Assembly (NCBI GenBank): GCA_963923955.1
Contig: OZ000552.1
Location: 1,798,001-1,862,000 of the forward strand
Source of the DNA: G963923955 sp963923955
GTDB taxonomy: Bacteria; Pseudomonadota; Gammaproteobacteria; Eutrophobiales; Eutrophobiaceae
Direction: 5' to 3'
Length of the DNA: 64,000 nucleotides
In this document: positions 32,674-46,344 of the stretch, one piece after another
How positions within the stretch are numbered: position 1 is the stretch's first letter
Layout: each line of letters opens with the position of its first letter
Notes under the pieces: model-generated
Told to the model about the DNA's origin: nothing
Database searches by the model: none
The model's input: the letters and a program-made list of their open reading frames with translations, nothing else
Program-made: the position numbers and the translations under genes

Positions 32674-33960
32674 TCAGCGGCCCTTACGCAGGGCGGCGAT
32701 GTCTTTCTCTACTGATTCTTGCGCACGCTGCATGGCATCGGTCGGCGTGGCGCCGCCCTTGACGATGGTGTTCATGGCCGTGGTCACCGGCGACCAGACC
32801 AGGGTCATCTCAGCGAGATTCGGCATGGCGACGGCGGTGTCCAGTTGTTTGCGAAAGCCGGCCAGCACCGGATCATCAGCGACGGCGGCCAAGTCATACA
32901 CCGCTGTGTTGGTGTGCAACTGCCGCCCTTCCACGGCCAGCACCTCGCCGGCATTGATACCGACCAGGTACTTCAGAACCTCATAGGAATCCTCCTTGTG
33001 CTGGGAGCCGGCGGAGATATAGGCGCCTTCGATGGTCAGCCACGGGCGCATGGGCGCACCATCGGCCTCATCCAGCGTAGGCAGCACGGCGATGCCGTAG
33101 TTCACGCTGTCCGCCACCTCGCCGATAAACCAGGGGCCGTCAAAGACGATGGCGGCCTTGCCGGAATTAAACAGGGAATTGACCAGGGCGGAAGAAGGCT
33201 CAGCCGGCAGTACGCCATCCTGCTTGTACCATTCCATCATCAGATCCAGCGAATCCACGGCTTCGGGCGAGGCCAGCGTGGGGTTGCCGTCGGCATCAAA
33301 CACAGCGGCGCCAAAGCCGTTAAACAGCGCGGCGTGGTAAAAGAAGTTGTTGTAGCTATAGGCCAGGCCGAACTTGCCGATGGCCTGATCGGTGTGCTGC
33401 TCGGCCAGATCAACCAACTCGCCGGAGGTCTGCGGCGGGGTGTCGATGATGTCCTTGTTATAAATCAGCGCAATGCTCTTGAAGTTAAGCGGCAGGCCAT
33501 AGACGGAATCCTGATAGGTCATGGCCTCGATCATGCCTGGTAACAGCATGTCCAGGGTCTCATCGTCCAAGTAAAAATCAATCGGCTCAACCGTATTGCC
33601 GGTCTCCACCCAGCCGCCCAAGCGATCTTGGGCAAAGATAAAAATATCCGGGCCCTTGCCGCGCGGCACTGCGGCGGTGATCTTGTCCGCATAGGCATCG
33701 TAAGGCACGGCCAGGGTCTTGATGGTGATGCCGGAATCCGGATAAGCGGCCTCGAACATGCGGGCGACCTTCTCCAGCGCGTCTTTCTCCTGGCCGCGAT
33801 AGCCATGCCAGATCACGATCTCCGCGGCCCAGGCGATGTTCACGGCGGCCAGCAAGGCCACCATCGGCAATGCCTTGGCTGAAAACAGGCCGGCGGCGAG
33901 CGCCTTGCAAAGGGCGCCTAAGCGCGTGATCACATTCATCAAAGAGTTACTCGTTTTCAT
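32674..33960 (-). CDS. malE: maltodextrin-binding periplasmic protein
   Basis: 428 residues. Long signal peptide, hydrophobic core LPMVALLAAVNIAWA, cleavage before AEIVIWHGYRGQEKDALEKV, as in MalE-type solute-binding proteins. Ligand and fold signatures: GKGPDIFIFAQDRLGGW, YGLPLNFKSIALIYNKD, AAIVFDGPWFIG and WSPVTTAMNTIVKGG. It binds maltose or longer alpha-1,4 glucans and delivers them to MalFG. Order in the operon is malK-malE-malF-malG. Confidence 0.93.
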   Translation of the reverse strand: MKTSNSLMNVITRLGALCKALAAGLFSAKALPMVALLAAVNIAWAAEIVIWHGYRGQEKDALEKVARMFEAAYPDSGITIKTLAVPYDAYADKITAAVPRGKGPDIFIFAQDRLGGWVETGNTVEPIDFYLDDETLDMLLPGMIEAMTYQDSVYGLPLNFKSIALIYNKDIIDTPPQTSGELVDLAEQHTDQAIGKFGLAYSYNNFFYHAALFNGFGAAVFDADGNPTLASPEAVDSLDLMMEWYKQDGVLPAEPSSALVNSLFNSGKAAIVFDGPWFIGEVADSVNYGIAVLPTLDEADGAPMRPWLTIEGAYISAGSQHKEDSYEVLKYLVGINAGEVLAVEGRQLHTNTAVYDLAAVADDPVLAGFRKQLDTAVAMPNLAEMTLVWSPVTTAMNTIVKGGATPTDAMQRAQESVEKDIAALRKGR

Positions 33961-34022
33961 AGCTTTATCCTGCCAAGTGTTTAGTGTTAATGGTCAAGTG
34001 TTTGTATCGCTTTGTTCAGCGC

Positions 34023-35144
34023 TCATGCCTGCTCCGCCAGGCGCTTTTCGCTTTCCTTGTCGAAGATGTGAATCTCATCGACCTTGATGGTCAGGCTGAC
34101 CTGATCGGAATAATCCGGCACCCGGTCATGGCTGGTCTGCTTGGCGATGATCAACTCATCGCCGCAGCGCACATGCAGGATGGTCTCATGGCCGATGGTC
34201 TCGATGATCTCCACCTCGCCGGACACGGTTGCGGTATGCTCCCAGTCGGTCTCGGCATCGTTGGTCACATGCTCAGGGCGCACGCCCATGAAGACCTTGC
34301 GCCCGCGGTACTCGCCGGCGGCCTGGGCAAAGCGCGCCGGCACTGGCACATTCACGGCCGAGTTCTCCAGCCGCCCGCCGTCCTCGCTAATCGCGGTCGG
34401 GAAGATGTTCATGTTCGGCGTGCCGATGAAGCGGGCGACAAAGACATTGTCGGGATGATCGTACAATTCCAGCGGTGTGCCGCACTGCATCAGGTTGCCA
34501 GTTTTGCGTTCATCCAGCGGCCGCAGCACGGCGATGCGATGGCCCATGGTCATGGCCTCGATCTGGTCATGCGTCACATAGACCATGGTGGTCTTCAAGC
34601 GCCGTTGCAGGCTGGCGATCTGCGAGCGCATCTGCACCCGCAACTCGGCATCCAGGTTCGACAATGGCTCATCAAACAGGAATACCGACGGCTTGCGCAC
34701 GATCGCCCGGCCCAGCGCCACTCGTTGCCGCTGCCCGCCGGACAGGGCTTTAGGCTTTCTTTCTAAGAAGGGTTGCAGGCCGAGAATATCAGCCGCATCA
34801 TTCACCAGCTTGTCGATTTCTTCCGCCGGCATCTTGCGCAGGCGCAGGCCGAAGGAGATGTTGTCGCGCACGGTCATGTGCGGATACAGGGCATAGCTCT
34901 GGAAGACCATCGCCACATCGCGATCTTTGGGATGCACGTCATTCACCACGCGCTCGCCGATCTTGAGCTCGCCCTCGGTGACCTCTTCCAAGCCCGCAAT
35001 CATCCTGAGCGCCGTGGACTTGCCGCAGCCGGAGGGGCCGACAAAGACCATGAACTCCTCGTCCCGGATGCTCAGGTTCAGGTGCTCGATCACGCTCACC
35101 TCATCATAGCGCTTGGCGCATTCTGTAAATTCTATTGAAGCCAT
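34023..35144 (-). CDS. malK: ABC transporter ATPase of the MalK/UgpC type
   Basis: 373 residues. Walker A GPSGCGKST near residue 37, Q-loop VFQSYALYPHMTV, signature LSGGQRQRVALGRA near 135, Walker B VFLFDEPLSNLDA and the switch His in VTHDQIEAM. The C-terminal MalK regulatory/OB-fold region follows from about residue 235 (FIGTPNMNIFPT, FMGVRPEHV). It drives MalFG. It follows the amylase gene after about 45 bp. Confidence 0.93.
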   Translation of the reverse strand: MASIEFTECAKRYDEVSVIEHLNLSIRDEEFMVFVGPSGCGKSTALRMIAGLEEVTEGELKIGERVVNDVHPKDRDVAMVFQSYALYPHMTVRDNISFGLRLRKMPAEEIDKLVNDAADILGLQPFLERKPKALSGGQRQRVALGRAIVRKPSVFLFDEPLSNLDAELRVQMRSQIASLQRRLKTTMVYVTHDQIEAMTMGHRIAVLRPLDERKTGNLMQCGTPLELYDHPDNVFVARFIGTPNMNIFPTAISEDGGRLENSAVNVPVPARFAQAAGEYRGRKVFMGVRPEHVTNDAETDWEHTATVSGEVEIIETIGHETILHVRCGDELIIAKQTSHDRVPDYSDQVSLTIKVDEIHIFDKESEKRLAEQA

Positions 35145-35190
35145 GCTCGTTGTTATCCTCCCACGCCGCGTTTGTTGCTTGGATATTTTT

Positions 35191-36750
35191 TCATTGCGCC
35201 ACCACGATCATCACTGACTTAGGCGGCACCGCAATGCCGAGTTGCCCGTCCTTTATCGTAGCCTGCGTCCCAGAGATCGCATCCATCACCTGCCGCCCGG
35301 CCCAGCCCTCCGGGGCCGGCAGCGCCGCGCTCAAGGGCTCATCCTCCCGGTTGGCCAGCACGAAAGCTGTCTGGCCGGACTCGGCATCGGTGCGCGAGAA
35401 GGCCAGCAGGGGGTCTTTCCTGCCGGATACGATCTTGTAATCGCCATGCGTCAGCGCTCGGTGCGCCTTGCGGATGCTAATCACCTTTTGGTAATAGGCG
35501 CGTAAATCCTCATCGCGCTTGATGCCGGCGCCGGGTTGTATGTCGCGCTCGCCCCAGGGCATGTCCGCCCGGTTGGTCGGCCACAGCCCGCCCAAGCGCC
35601 CGACTTCCTCGCCGTAGTAGATCACGGGAACGCCTAAGACTGCCATCTGTATGCCGACACACATGCGGAACTTGTCAAAGTCATAGCCCAGCTCGTGGAT
35701 GGCCATGGTCTCATCGTGCGAGGAGAGGTAATGTGATAAGTGAAAGCCGGCGCGCACCTTATGGCGGTTGCGCAAATAGGCGGCAAAGGAGATGGCGCGC
35801 CCGCGCCCGTCCACGAAGCTGCGGCAGTTGCCGCTGAAGCTGAAATCAAAACCGGCGTCTAAGGTGTCTTGTTCAAACCAGGGGTCTAGCACTTGGGCAT
35901 CGCCGCCCCAGACCTCGCCGAGCAGGAAAAAGTCCTCGCCCAGCGTTTCATTCACGCGTTGACGATGCTTCTGCCAGAACTCATCGCCGATGTGTTTCAC
36001 AGTATCCAAACGCAGACCATCGATCCCGGTGCGCTTGGCCAGCCCTAGATTGGCTTCAAACAAGTAGTTCTGCACTTTGGGGTCTTCGGTATCGAAATCC
36101 GGCAGGCCGCCGACCTGGCACAGCAGGGCATCGGCCCCGCAATCCACCGGCTCCTGCCGCACCCAGCCGGCATACTCAGGCGCACTTTCAAATTCCGCGC
36201 CGTAGCCGGCGTGGTTATAGACCACATCCAGCAAAACCTTCAGCCCACGCGCATGCGCTGCATCCACAAAAGCCTTCATGTCCGCCTCGCTGCCGAACTG
36301 CGGCTCAATGGCGTTGAAGTCCTCCATCCAGTAGCCGTGAAAGCCCCAGTGATCAAAGCGGCCGACCTTGGTCTCCGGCGGGCCGTCGGCGGGGAAGCCT
36401 GCGGCGACTTGTTCTTGTATGGGATTGATCCAGATGGCCGTGGCGCCCAAGCTGACGATCTCATCCAGGTGCTCGGTCAGCCCTTTCAGATCGCCGCCGT
36501 GATAGCCGCCGGGGTTGTTCTTTTCCACGCGCTGGTTGTTTGTAGGGTCGCCATCGGCGAAGCGGTCGATGAGGACGAAGTAGATGATCTGCTCGGCCCA
36601 GTCAGTGGTGGGATCAGGGGCCTTTGCAGCGCCGTGCTTATCGGCCTGGACTGCGCCGCACAGCATGAGCAATAGCAAAGGGGCGGCCACTGCCCACCTT
36701 ATCGCCTGCGCCACAGGGCCCGGGCCTTTCGCCTTGTTCTCCTCAACCAT
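35191..36750 (-). CDS. secreted alpha-amylase family (GH13) enzyme
   Basis: 519 residues. N-terminal hydrophobic segment AAPLLLLMLCGAVQA with cleavage before DKHG, so exported. GH13 conserved regions in order: DVVYNHAG (region I), GLRLDTVKHIG with the nucleophile Asp (II), LLGEVWGG with the acid/base Glu (III) and YLSSHDET (IV). The C-terminal beta domain ends with KSVMIVVAQ. It probably hydrolyses extracytoplasmic alpha-glucans to products taken up by the adjacent MalEFGK system. It is the first gene of this operon. Confidence 0.9.
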   Translation of the reverse strand: MVEENKAKGPGPVAQAIRWAVAAPLLLLMLCGAVQADKHGAAKAPDPTTDWAEQIIYFVLIDRFADGDPTNNQRVEKNNPGGYHGGDLKGLTEHLDEIVSLGATAIWINPIQEQVAAGFPADGPPETKVGRFDHWGFHGYWMEDFNAIEPQFGSEADMKAFVDAAHARGLKVLLDVVYNHAGYGAEFESAPEYAGWVRQEPVDCGADALLCQVGGLPDFDTEDPKVQNYLFEANLGLAKRTGIDGLRLDTVKHIGDEFWQKHRQRVNETLGEDFFLLGEVWGGDAQVLDPWFEQDTLDAGFDFSFSGNCRSFVDGRGRAISFAAYLRNRHKVRAGFHLSHYLSSHDETMAIHELGYDFDKFRMCVGIQMAVLGVPVIYYGEEVGRLGGLWPTNRADMPWGERDIQPGAGIKRDEDLRAYYQKVISIRKAHRALTHGDYKIVSGRKDPLLAFSRTDAESGQTAFVLANREDEPLSAALPAPEGWAGRQVMDAISGTQATIKDGQLGIAVPPKSVMIVVAQ

Positions 36751-37107
36751 TGTCGTTGTTATTTGTTCTTATTTGGAAATTATTATTTTCTTAACTCTAG
36801 CACACTTGGCGGACACTGCAAATGAAAAAGCCAGGATGTCCGGAGCATTACCGCTGCGAGCTAAGGCTAACAGATATAATTTCCCAGCGGCTGTGTCAAG
36901 CATTTTCGTAACATAATCTGTTGTAAATTACCGACAGGAAAAATCGCGCTTGCGGGCGTTTACGGTATTTTTGATTAAGCTGTTCGGGGTGCCGGCTTGC
37001 GCTCTCGTTCTTATATAATGCGCGGCTGGCACGAATATTAAAGACAGGTAACAGGCGGTGCAATCCGGCCTTGCGGCAAACCGCACTTTGTGTCAAATAG
37101 AGAACCG
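36751..37107. other. AT-rich upstream region of the amylase-mal operon
   Basis: No gene is supportable. The first 120 bp are AT-rich (ttgttatttgttcttatttg; gaaattattattttcttaac) and probably hold the operon promoter. The remaining part carries TATAATG at about 37014, reading away from the operon. I cannot assign a regulator site; no MalT- or LacI-type regulator gene is in the window. Confidence 0.4.
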
Positions 37108-37465
37108 TCATTCCTGGCCTGACCAGGAATCCACAGTAAGGTTCCGATAGGAAATCCACTGGATTCCCGTTTTCACGGGAATGACGGAGACAGAACGGCA
37201 GCCTGCGGGACTCCAGCTTTCACTTTCACGGGAATAAGGAGAGAGTAAAAAAACCTCTGTACATGCCCCGTCATTCATGGCCTGACCAAGAATCGATAAG
37301 GGTAGGGTCTGTCGGAAACCTCAGGTGGATTCCCGCTTACGCGGGAATGACGGCTAGAGAGAGCAGCAGCCTGGGGGATTCCCGCTTTCACTTCTATGGG
37401 AATAGCGAGGGAGATGAAGTCTTTGTACATGCCTCGTCATTCCTGGCCTGACCAGGAATCCACAA
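37108..37465. repeat. tandemly duplicated block of palindromic repeats
   Basis: A block of about 165 bp (CGTCATTCCTGGCCTGACCA element, then ATTCCCGTTTTCACGGGAAT, then a degenerate third element and gtacatgcc) occurs at 37108-37270 and again at 37271-37435, with a further first element at 37436-37461. The copies differ at several positions. Confidence 0.8.
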
Positions 37466-37472
37466 ACATCGC

Positions 37473-39017
37473 TTAGCTCTCAGATGTTGGCCCGCGCTCA
37501 TGTCTCTCAATCATCTCGCCAAGCCGCCGCAGCACCGCCGCCGGCAGGGCTTCTTCAAGACGCCAGGTCCAGTTGCCTTCTGCGGTACCGGGGATGTTCA
37601 TGCGCGCCGCCGAGCCGAGGCCGAGCAGGTCTTGCGCCGGGATGATCACGGCCTCTGCGTTTGATGCCAACAACCGGTTGATCGCCGCCCAGTGCACTTC
37701 GTCTTCCGCCTTGCCATCCGCGCCGTTGCCCAGCCCATCTTCCAACAAATACCGCCGCGCAAAGGCCGCCTTGCCCTCGCACCGAAGCAGGCTGTGATAC
37801 ATGCCGATGAAGGTATCGCTGTCGTGGATGCTGGTGTAGCCGACGCACCTCTCCGGGTAGCGCTCCGGACGGTGCAGCTCGCCGCCGTGCTCGTCTTCTA
37901 AGCCGAACACCATGACGCCCATGCCCGGCAGTTCAAAGCGATCGCGCATGGCATAGACATCCTCGGTGATGACGCCTAAGTCTTCCGCGATAAAGGGCAG
38001 CGAACCTAACTCAGCGCGCATGCGCTCAAAGAAGGCCGCCCCCGGCCCCGGCTGCCAAGCACCATTGGCGCTCACACTATCCCCACCATCGATCGCCCAC
38101 ACCGCGGCAAAGCCGCGAAAGTGATCGATGCGCAGCACATCGCAGTGCCTTAAGGCCCAGGCCAGCCGCGCCGCCCACCAGTCATAAATCGCCTCCGGAT
38201 GCTTATCCCAGCGATACAAGGGATTGCCCCAGCACTGGCCGGCCGGGTTGAAGTAATCCGGCGGCGCGCCGGCCTGCTTGGCAATGGTACCGTCCGCATT
38301 CAGGCTGAACAGCGCCGGCCGCTGCCACACATCGGCGCTGTCGTGGGCGATGAAGATCGGCGCATCGCCGATCAGGCGCACGCCGTGCCGACGGCACTGC
38401 CCATGCAAGGCCGCCCATTGCGTAAAGAACACATATTGCAGTCGCTTCTCCTGCGCCAACTCCGGCGCCAGATCAATCCGCACCCGCGCCAGCTCGGCCT
38501 CCTCACGCTGCGCCAGCGCCGCCGGCCAGCTCGGCCAGGCGCGCCCCTCGTGCGCACGTTTGAGTGCATTGAAGAGGGCGAAGTTGTCCAGCCAGTGTTG
38601 TTGTTCGCGACAGAAATCGGCGAAGCCGCGTTGCCAGTCAGGATCAGCCCGCTCGGCCCGGCGCTGCACGGCCAGACGGATCAGCCGCTCGCGTTCACTC
38701 ATCAGCGCGCCCAGGTCCCCGCCCGCCGCGCTGCTGGCCGCCAGCGCATCGGTTTCCTGCGCCTGCAACAGCCCCTCATCCAACAGGCGCTGGATGCTGA
38801 TCCAGTGGTAATTGCCGGCAAAGGCCGAGGTGCTGCTGTAGGGCGAATTGCCGCCGCCCACCGGCCCCAGCGGCAGCATCTGCCACAGGCTCAAACCGGC
38901 TGCGGCAATCCGCTCGACGAAATCCTCCGCCGCCGGCCCCAGCTCGCCGCTGCCCCAGGGGCCCGGCAGGGAGGTGAGATGCAAAAAGATGCCGCAACAG
39001 CGCTGGTCAAACATCAT
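37473..39017 (-). CDS. malQ: 4-alpha-glucanotransferase (amylomaltase)
   Basis: 514 residues, GH77. Signatures: FLHLTSLPGPWGSGELGP, GGGNSPYSSTSAFAGNY, LRIDHFRGF with the nucleophile, and IAEDLGVITEDV with the acid/base Glu. The loop that usually reads THDNDT is IHDSDT here, keeping the His-Asp pair. It disproportionates maltodextrins from uptake or glycogen breakdown. It is the third gene of a minus-strand glgB-glgX-malQ unit, 16 bp after glgX. Confidence 0.93.
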   Translation of the reverse strand: MMFDQRCCGIFLHLTSLPGPWGSGELGPAAEDFVERIAAAGLSLWQMLPLGPVGGGNSPYSSTSAFAGNYHWISIQRLLDEGLLQAQETDALAASSAAGGDLGALMSERERLIRLAVQRRAERADPDWQRGFADFCREQQHWLDNFALFNALKRAHEGRAWPSWPAALAQREEAELARVRIDLAPELAQEKRLQYVFFTQWAALHGQCRRHGVRLIGDAPIFIAHDSADVWQRPALFSLNADGTIAKQAGAPPDYFNPAGQCWGNPLYRWDKHPEAIYDWWAARLAWALRHCDVLRIDHFRGFAAVWAIDGGDSVSANGAWQPGPGAAFFERMRAELGSLPFIAEDLGVITEDVYAMRDRFELPGMGVMVFGLEDEHGGELHRPERYPERCVGYTSIHDSDTFIGMYHSLLRCEGKAAFARRYLLEDGLGNGADGKAEDEVHWAAINRLLASNAEAVIIPAQDLLGLGSAARMNIPGTAEGNWTWRLEEALPAAVLRRLGEMIERHERGPTSES

Positions 39018-39033
39018 GGCAATTCACGCCCTC

Positions 39034-41121
<2,088 letters not shown>

Positions 41122-41179
41122 GCTCTCAGCTCATGCTTGAGGTTCATGCTCAAGGCTTATGTCCGGGCTTATATCAGGC

Positions 41180-43420
<2,241 letters not shown>

Positions 43421-43628
43421 GGGGGCGCATTAGAGCGAAATTTGCGCTGTTTCTCAAGCGCTATTTTTTCATCTGGCCGGGGAGAGGGCTGACGGACGGT
43501 CGGCGCTGGCCGGATCACATTGGCCTGATCAAGCCGCCAGGCCGGTTATAAGCTAATGCTATGGCAGTTCTTGGGCGCACTTTGCAAGCCGGGCCGGATC
43601 GCCCTAGAATGGAGCCGAGAATAGAAAC

Positions 43629-43657
43629 TTGCCATGATCGCATTGGCCAGCTATAGA
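43629..43657 (+). promoter_or_regulatory. sigma-70-type promoter for glgP
   Basis: TTGCCA (43629-43634) and TATAGA (43652-43657) are separated by exactly 17 bp, about 65 bp before the glgP start, in the glgB-glgP divergent region. The rest of 43421-43723 shows no gene. AAGGAG shortly before the start codon is the ribosome-binding site. Confidence 0.5.
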
Positions 43658-43723
43658 CTATCCGGGCAGCGCCCTTGAAGAACGATTGAAAAACAAACGA
43701 AAGCCATTAAGGAGCTTTGAGCA

Positions 43724-46282
43724 ATGAGCAGCCTGGAATCGAGCAGTGCAGAATTGAGCAACCCGCCGTTAAGCAGGCCGGAACCGAGCAATCCCCCGCC
43801 GAGTAGCCCGGAATTGAACGGCCCGGCCGCAAGCCGGCCCGATGCGCCGCAATCCCCCGCCGCCATCAGCGCCCTGCGAGATGACATCCGCCGCGCCTTG
43901 ATCCACGCCTCCGCCAAGGACTACGCCGCCGCCGGGCCGCGTGACTGGATGGTGGCCTTGGCGCGTCTGGCGCGCAACCGCCTGGCCGAGCGCTGGGTGG
44001 CGCACCGCACCGATGATCGTGAGCGGCATGACAAGACGGTCAATTACTTATCCATGGAGTTCCTGGTCGGGCGCATGTTGCGCAGCGCCCTGGATGCGCT
44101 GAATCTCACCCCGGCGGTGGCGCAGCTGATGGATGAGTCCGAACTCTCGCTGGCCGATGCCCTGGAGACCGAGACCGATGCGGGCTTGGGCAACGGCGGT
44201 TTGGGGCGGCTGGCGGCGTGCTATATGGAATCGCTGGCCGAGTGCAACATCCCCAGCGTCGGCTACGGCATCCGCTATCAATTCGGCCTGTTTGAACAGC
44301 GCATCAAGGACGGGCACCAGATCGAGCGCCCAGACCTGTGGCTGGCGGTCGGCAGCCCGTGGGAGTTTCCGCGCTTAGACATCAGCTATGATGTGCATTT
44401 CAAGGGGCGGGTGGAACACGGCGAGGACGGTGCCGCCTGGGTCGATACCGAGCCGGTGCGGGCGATCGCCTTTGACTTCTTCGTGCCCGGCTATCGCTCG
44501 AATGCCGTATCGTTGCTGCGGCTGTGGTCGGCCAACCCGGCCACGGAGATCGACCTGGGCAAGTTCAACCGCGGCGATTTTATCCCGGCGATGGAAGAGC
44601 AACTTTCATCCAGCGCGCTGTCCAGCGTACTCTATCCCAACGACAGCACACCCACCGGCCAGGAACTGCGCCTGAAACAGGAATATTTTTTCTCCAGCGC
44701 CTCCTTGCAAGACATCCTGCGCCGGGCGCTGATCCGTGATCGCGACCTGCGGCGGCTGCCGGAGCTGATGGCGATTCACCTGAACGACACCCACCCGGCC
44801 TTATCCATCCCGGAACTAATGCGGCTCTTGATCGATGAGCATCAGCTTAGCTGGGATGCGGCCTGGGCGATCTGCGAGCGCACCTTTTCCTATACCAACC
44901 ACACCCTGATGCAAGAGGCGCTGGAGGTTTGGCCGGTCAACCTGCTGGAGCGCCTGCTGCCGCGCGTACTCGAAATCATCTACGAGATCAACGCCCGCCT
45001 GCTGCGCCGGGTCTCGGCCAGCCGCCCGGGCGATGACGCCCTGCTCTCGCGCCTGTCGATCATTGATGAGACGCACGGGCGGCGGGTACGCATGGCGAAC
45101 TTGAGCATCGCCGCCAGCCACCGCATCAACGGCGTCTCCAGGCTGCATTCCGGCATCGTGCGCGAGCGCCTGTTTGCTGATTTTGCCGCGATTTATCCGG
45201 AGCGCTTTGTCAATGTGACCAACGGCATCACCCCGCGGCGCTGGCTGCTGGGCGCCAACCCGGCCTTGAGCCGCCTGCTCAATGAGTGTATCGGCAGCGG
45301 CTGGCATAAGGACTTGAACCAGCTTGTGTGCTTCGCCGAGTTTGCCGATGACTCCTCCGTACACGAGCGCTTGGCCGCAGTGAAGCAGGAGAACAAACAG
45401 CGCTTGGCGGATTCCCTTCGGGCCCGGCATGGTCTGGACATGGAGCCGGACTGGCTGCTGGATGTGCAGATCAAGCGCATTCATGAGTACAAACGGCAGC
45501 TGCTGAACCTGCTCTATTGTGTGCATCGCTACCTTTGCATCAAGGCCGAGCCAAAGCAGGACTGGCAGGCGCGCACGGTGCTCTTCGCCGGCAAGGCCGC
45601 GCCCGGCTATCATGCCGCCAAGTGCATCATCAAGGCGATCAATGCCACCGCCGAGGTCATCAATCAAGACCCCGACACCTGCCGCCGACTGCGCCTCCTG
45701 TTTGTGCCAAACTACTCGGTCTCGCTGGCGGAAGTCATCATCCCGGCGGCGGAGTTATCCGAGCAGATCTCCATGGCCGGCACCGAGGCCTCCGGCACCG
45801 GCAACATGAAGCTGGCCTTAAACGGCGCCCTGACCATCGGCACCGAGGACGGCGCCAATATCGAGATCAGCGAGGCCGCCGGGCGCGAGAACATTTTTCT
45901 TTTCGGCCATACCGCCGCGAGCTTGAAAGAACTGAACGCCGGGCATTACGACCCGTATCGCTACTATCGCGACACGCCTGGGGCCGCCGCGGCGCTGGAT
46001 GCGCTGCGCTCTGGCTTTGACGGCAGCAAGCACAGCGATGAGCTGCGCGAGGCCACCAGCCTGCTGCTGGAGGCCGGCGACAGTTATCGGGTGCTGGCGG
46101 ATTTTCAAGCCTATGCCAAGACCCAGGCGCGCGTGGATGCGCTCTATGCAGATCCTGCGGCCTGGCAGCGCATGGCCGTGCACAACATCGCTAACATGGG
46201 TTTTTTCTCCAGCGACCGGGCGGTGGCCGAATATGCCCGCGAGATATGGGCGGTCAACGCCAGGGACGAGACGGCCAAGTGA
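43724..46282 (+). CDS. glgP: glycogen/maltodextrin phosphorylase
   Basis: 852 residues. The first 45 are a Ser/Pro/Glu-rich extension (LSNPPLSRPEPSNPPPSSPE) not usual in the family. From about residue 60 the GT35 phosphorylase begins; signatures YLSMEFLVGRML, GNGGLGRLAACYMES and the pyridoxal-phosphate Lys motif EASGTGNMKLALNGALTIGT near residue 695 are intact. It releases glucose-1-phosphate from alpha-1,4 chains. Good AAGGAG before the start. It is transcribed divergently from glgB and followed by two plus-strand genes. Confidence 0.95.
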   Translation: MSSLESSSAELSNPPLSRPEPSNPPPSSPELNGPAASRPDAPQSPAAISALRDDIRRALIHASAKDYAAAGPRDWMVALARLARNRLAERWVAHRTDDRERHDKTVNYLSMEFLVGRMLRSALDALNLTPAVAQLMDESELSLADALETETDAGLGNGGLGRLAACYMESLAECNIPSVGYGIRYQFGLFEQRIKDGHQIERPDLWLAVGSPWEFPRLDISYDVHFKGRVEHGEDGAAWVDTEPVRAIAFDFFVPGYRSNAVSLLRLWSANPATEIDLGKFNRGDFIPAMEEQLSSSALSSVLYPNDSTPTGQELRLKQEYFFSSASLQDILRRALIRDRDLRRLPELMAIHLNDTHPALSIPELMRLLIDEHQLSWDAAWAICERTFSYTNHTLMQEALEVWPVNLLERLLPRVLEIIYEINARLLRRVSASRPGDDALLSRLSIIDETHGRRVRMANLSIAASHRINGVSRLHSGIVRERLFADFAAIYPERFVNVTNGITPRRWLLGANPALSRLLNECIGSGWHKDLNQLVCFAEFADDSSVHERLAAVKQENKQRLADSLRARHGLDMEPDWLLDVQIKRIHEYKRQLLNLLYCVHRYLCIKAEPKQDWQARTVLFAGKAAPGYHAAKCIIKAINATAEVINQDPDTCRRLRLLFVPNYSVSLAEVIIPAAELSEQISMAGTEASGTGNMKLALNGALTIGTEDGANIEISEAAGRENIFLFGHTAASLKELNAGHYDPYRYYRDTPGAAAALDALRSGFDGSKHSDELREATSLLLEAGDSYRVLADFQAYAKTQARVDALYADPAAWQRMAVHNIANMGFFSSDRAVAEYAREIWAVNARDETAK

Positions 46283-46344
46283 GCCTGTCCGCCATGAAAG
46301 CAAATCCACATTTTTCAAGCCCGCAGGCGCGAAGCTGAGCAGCC

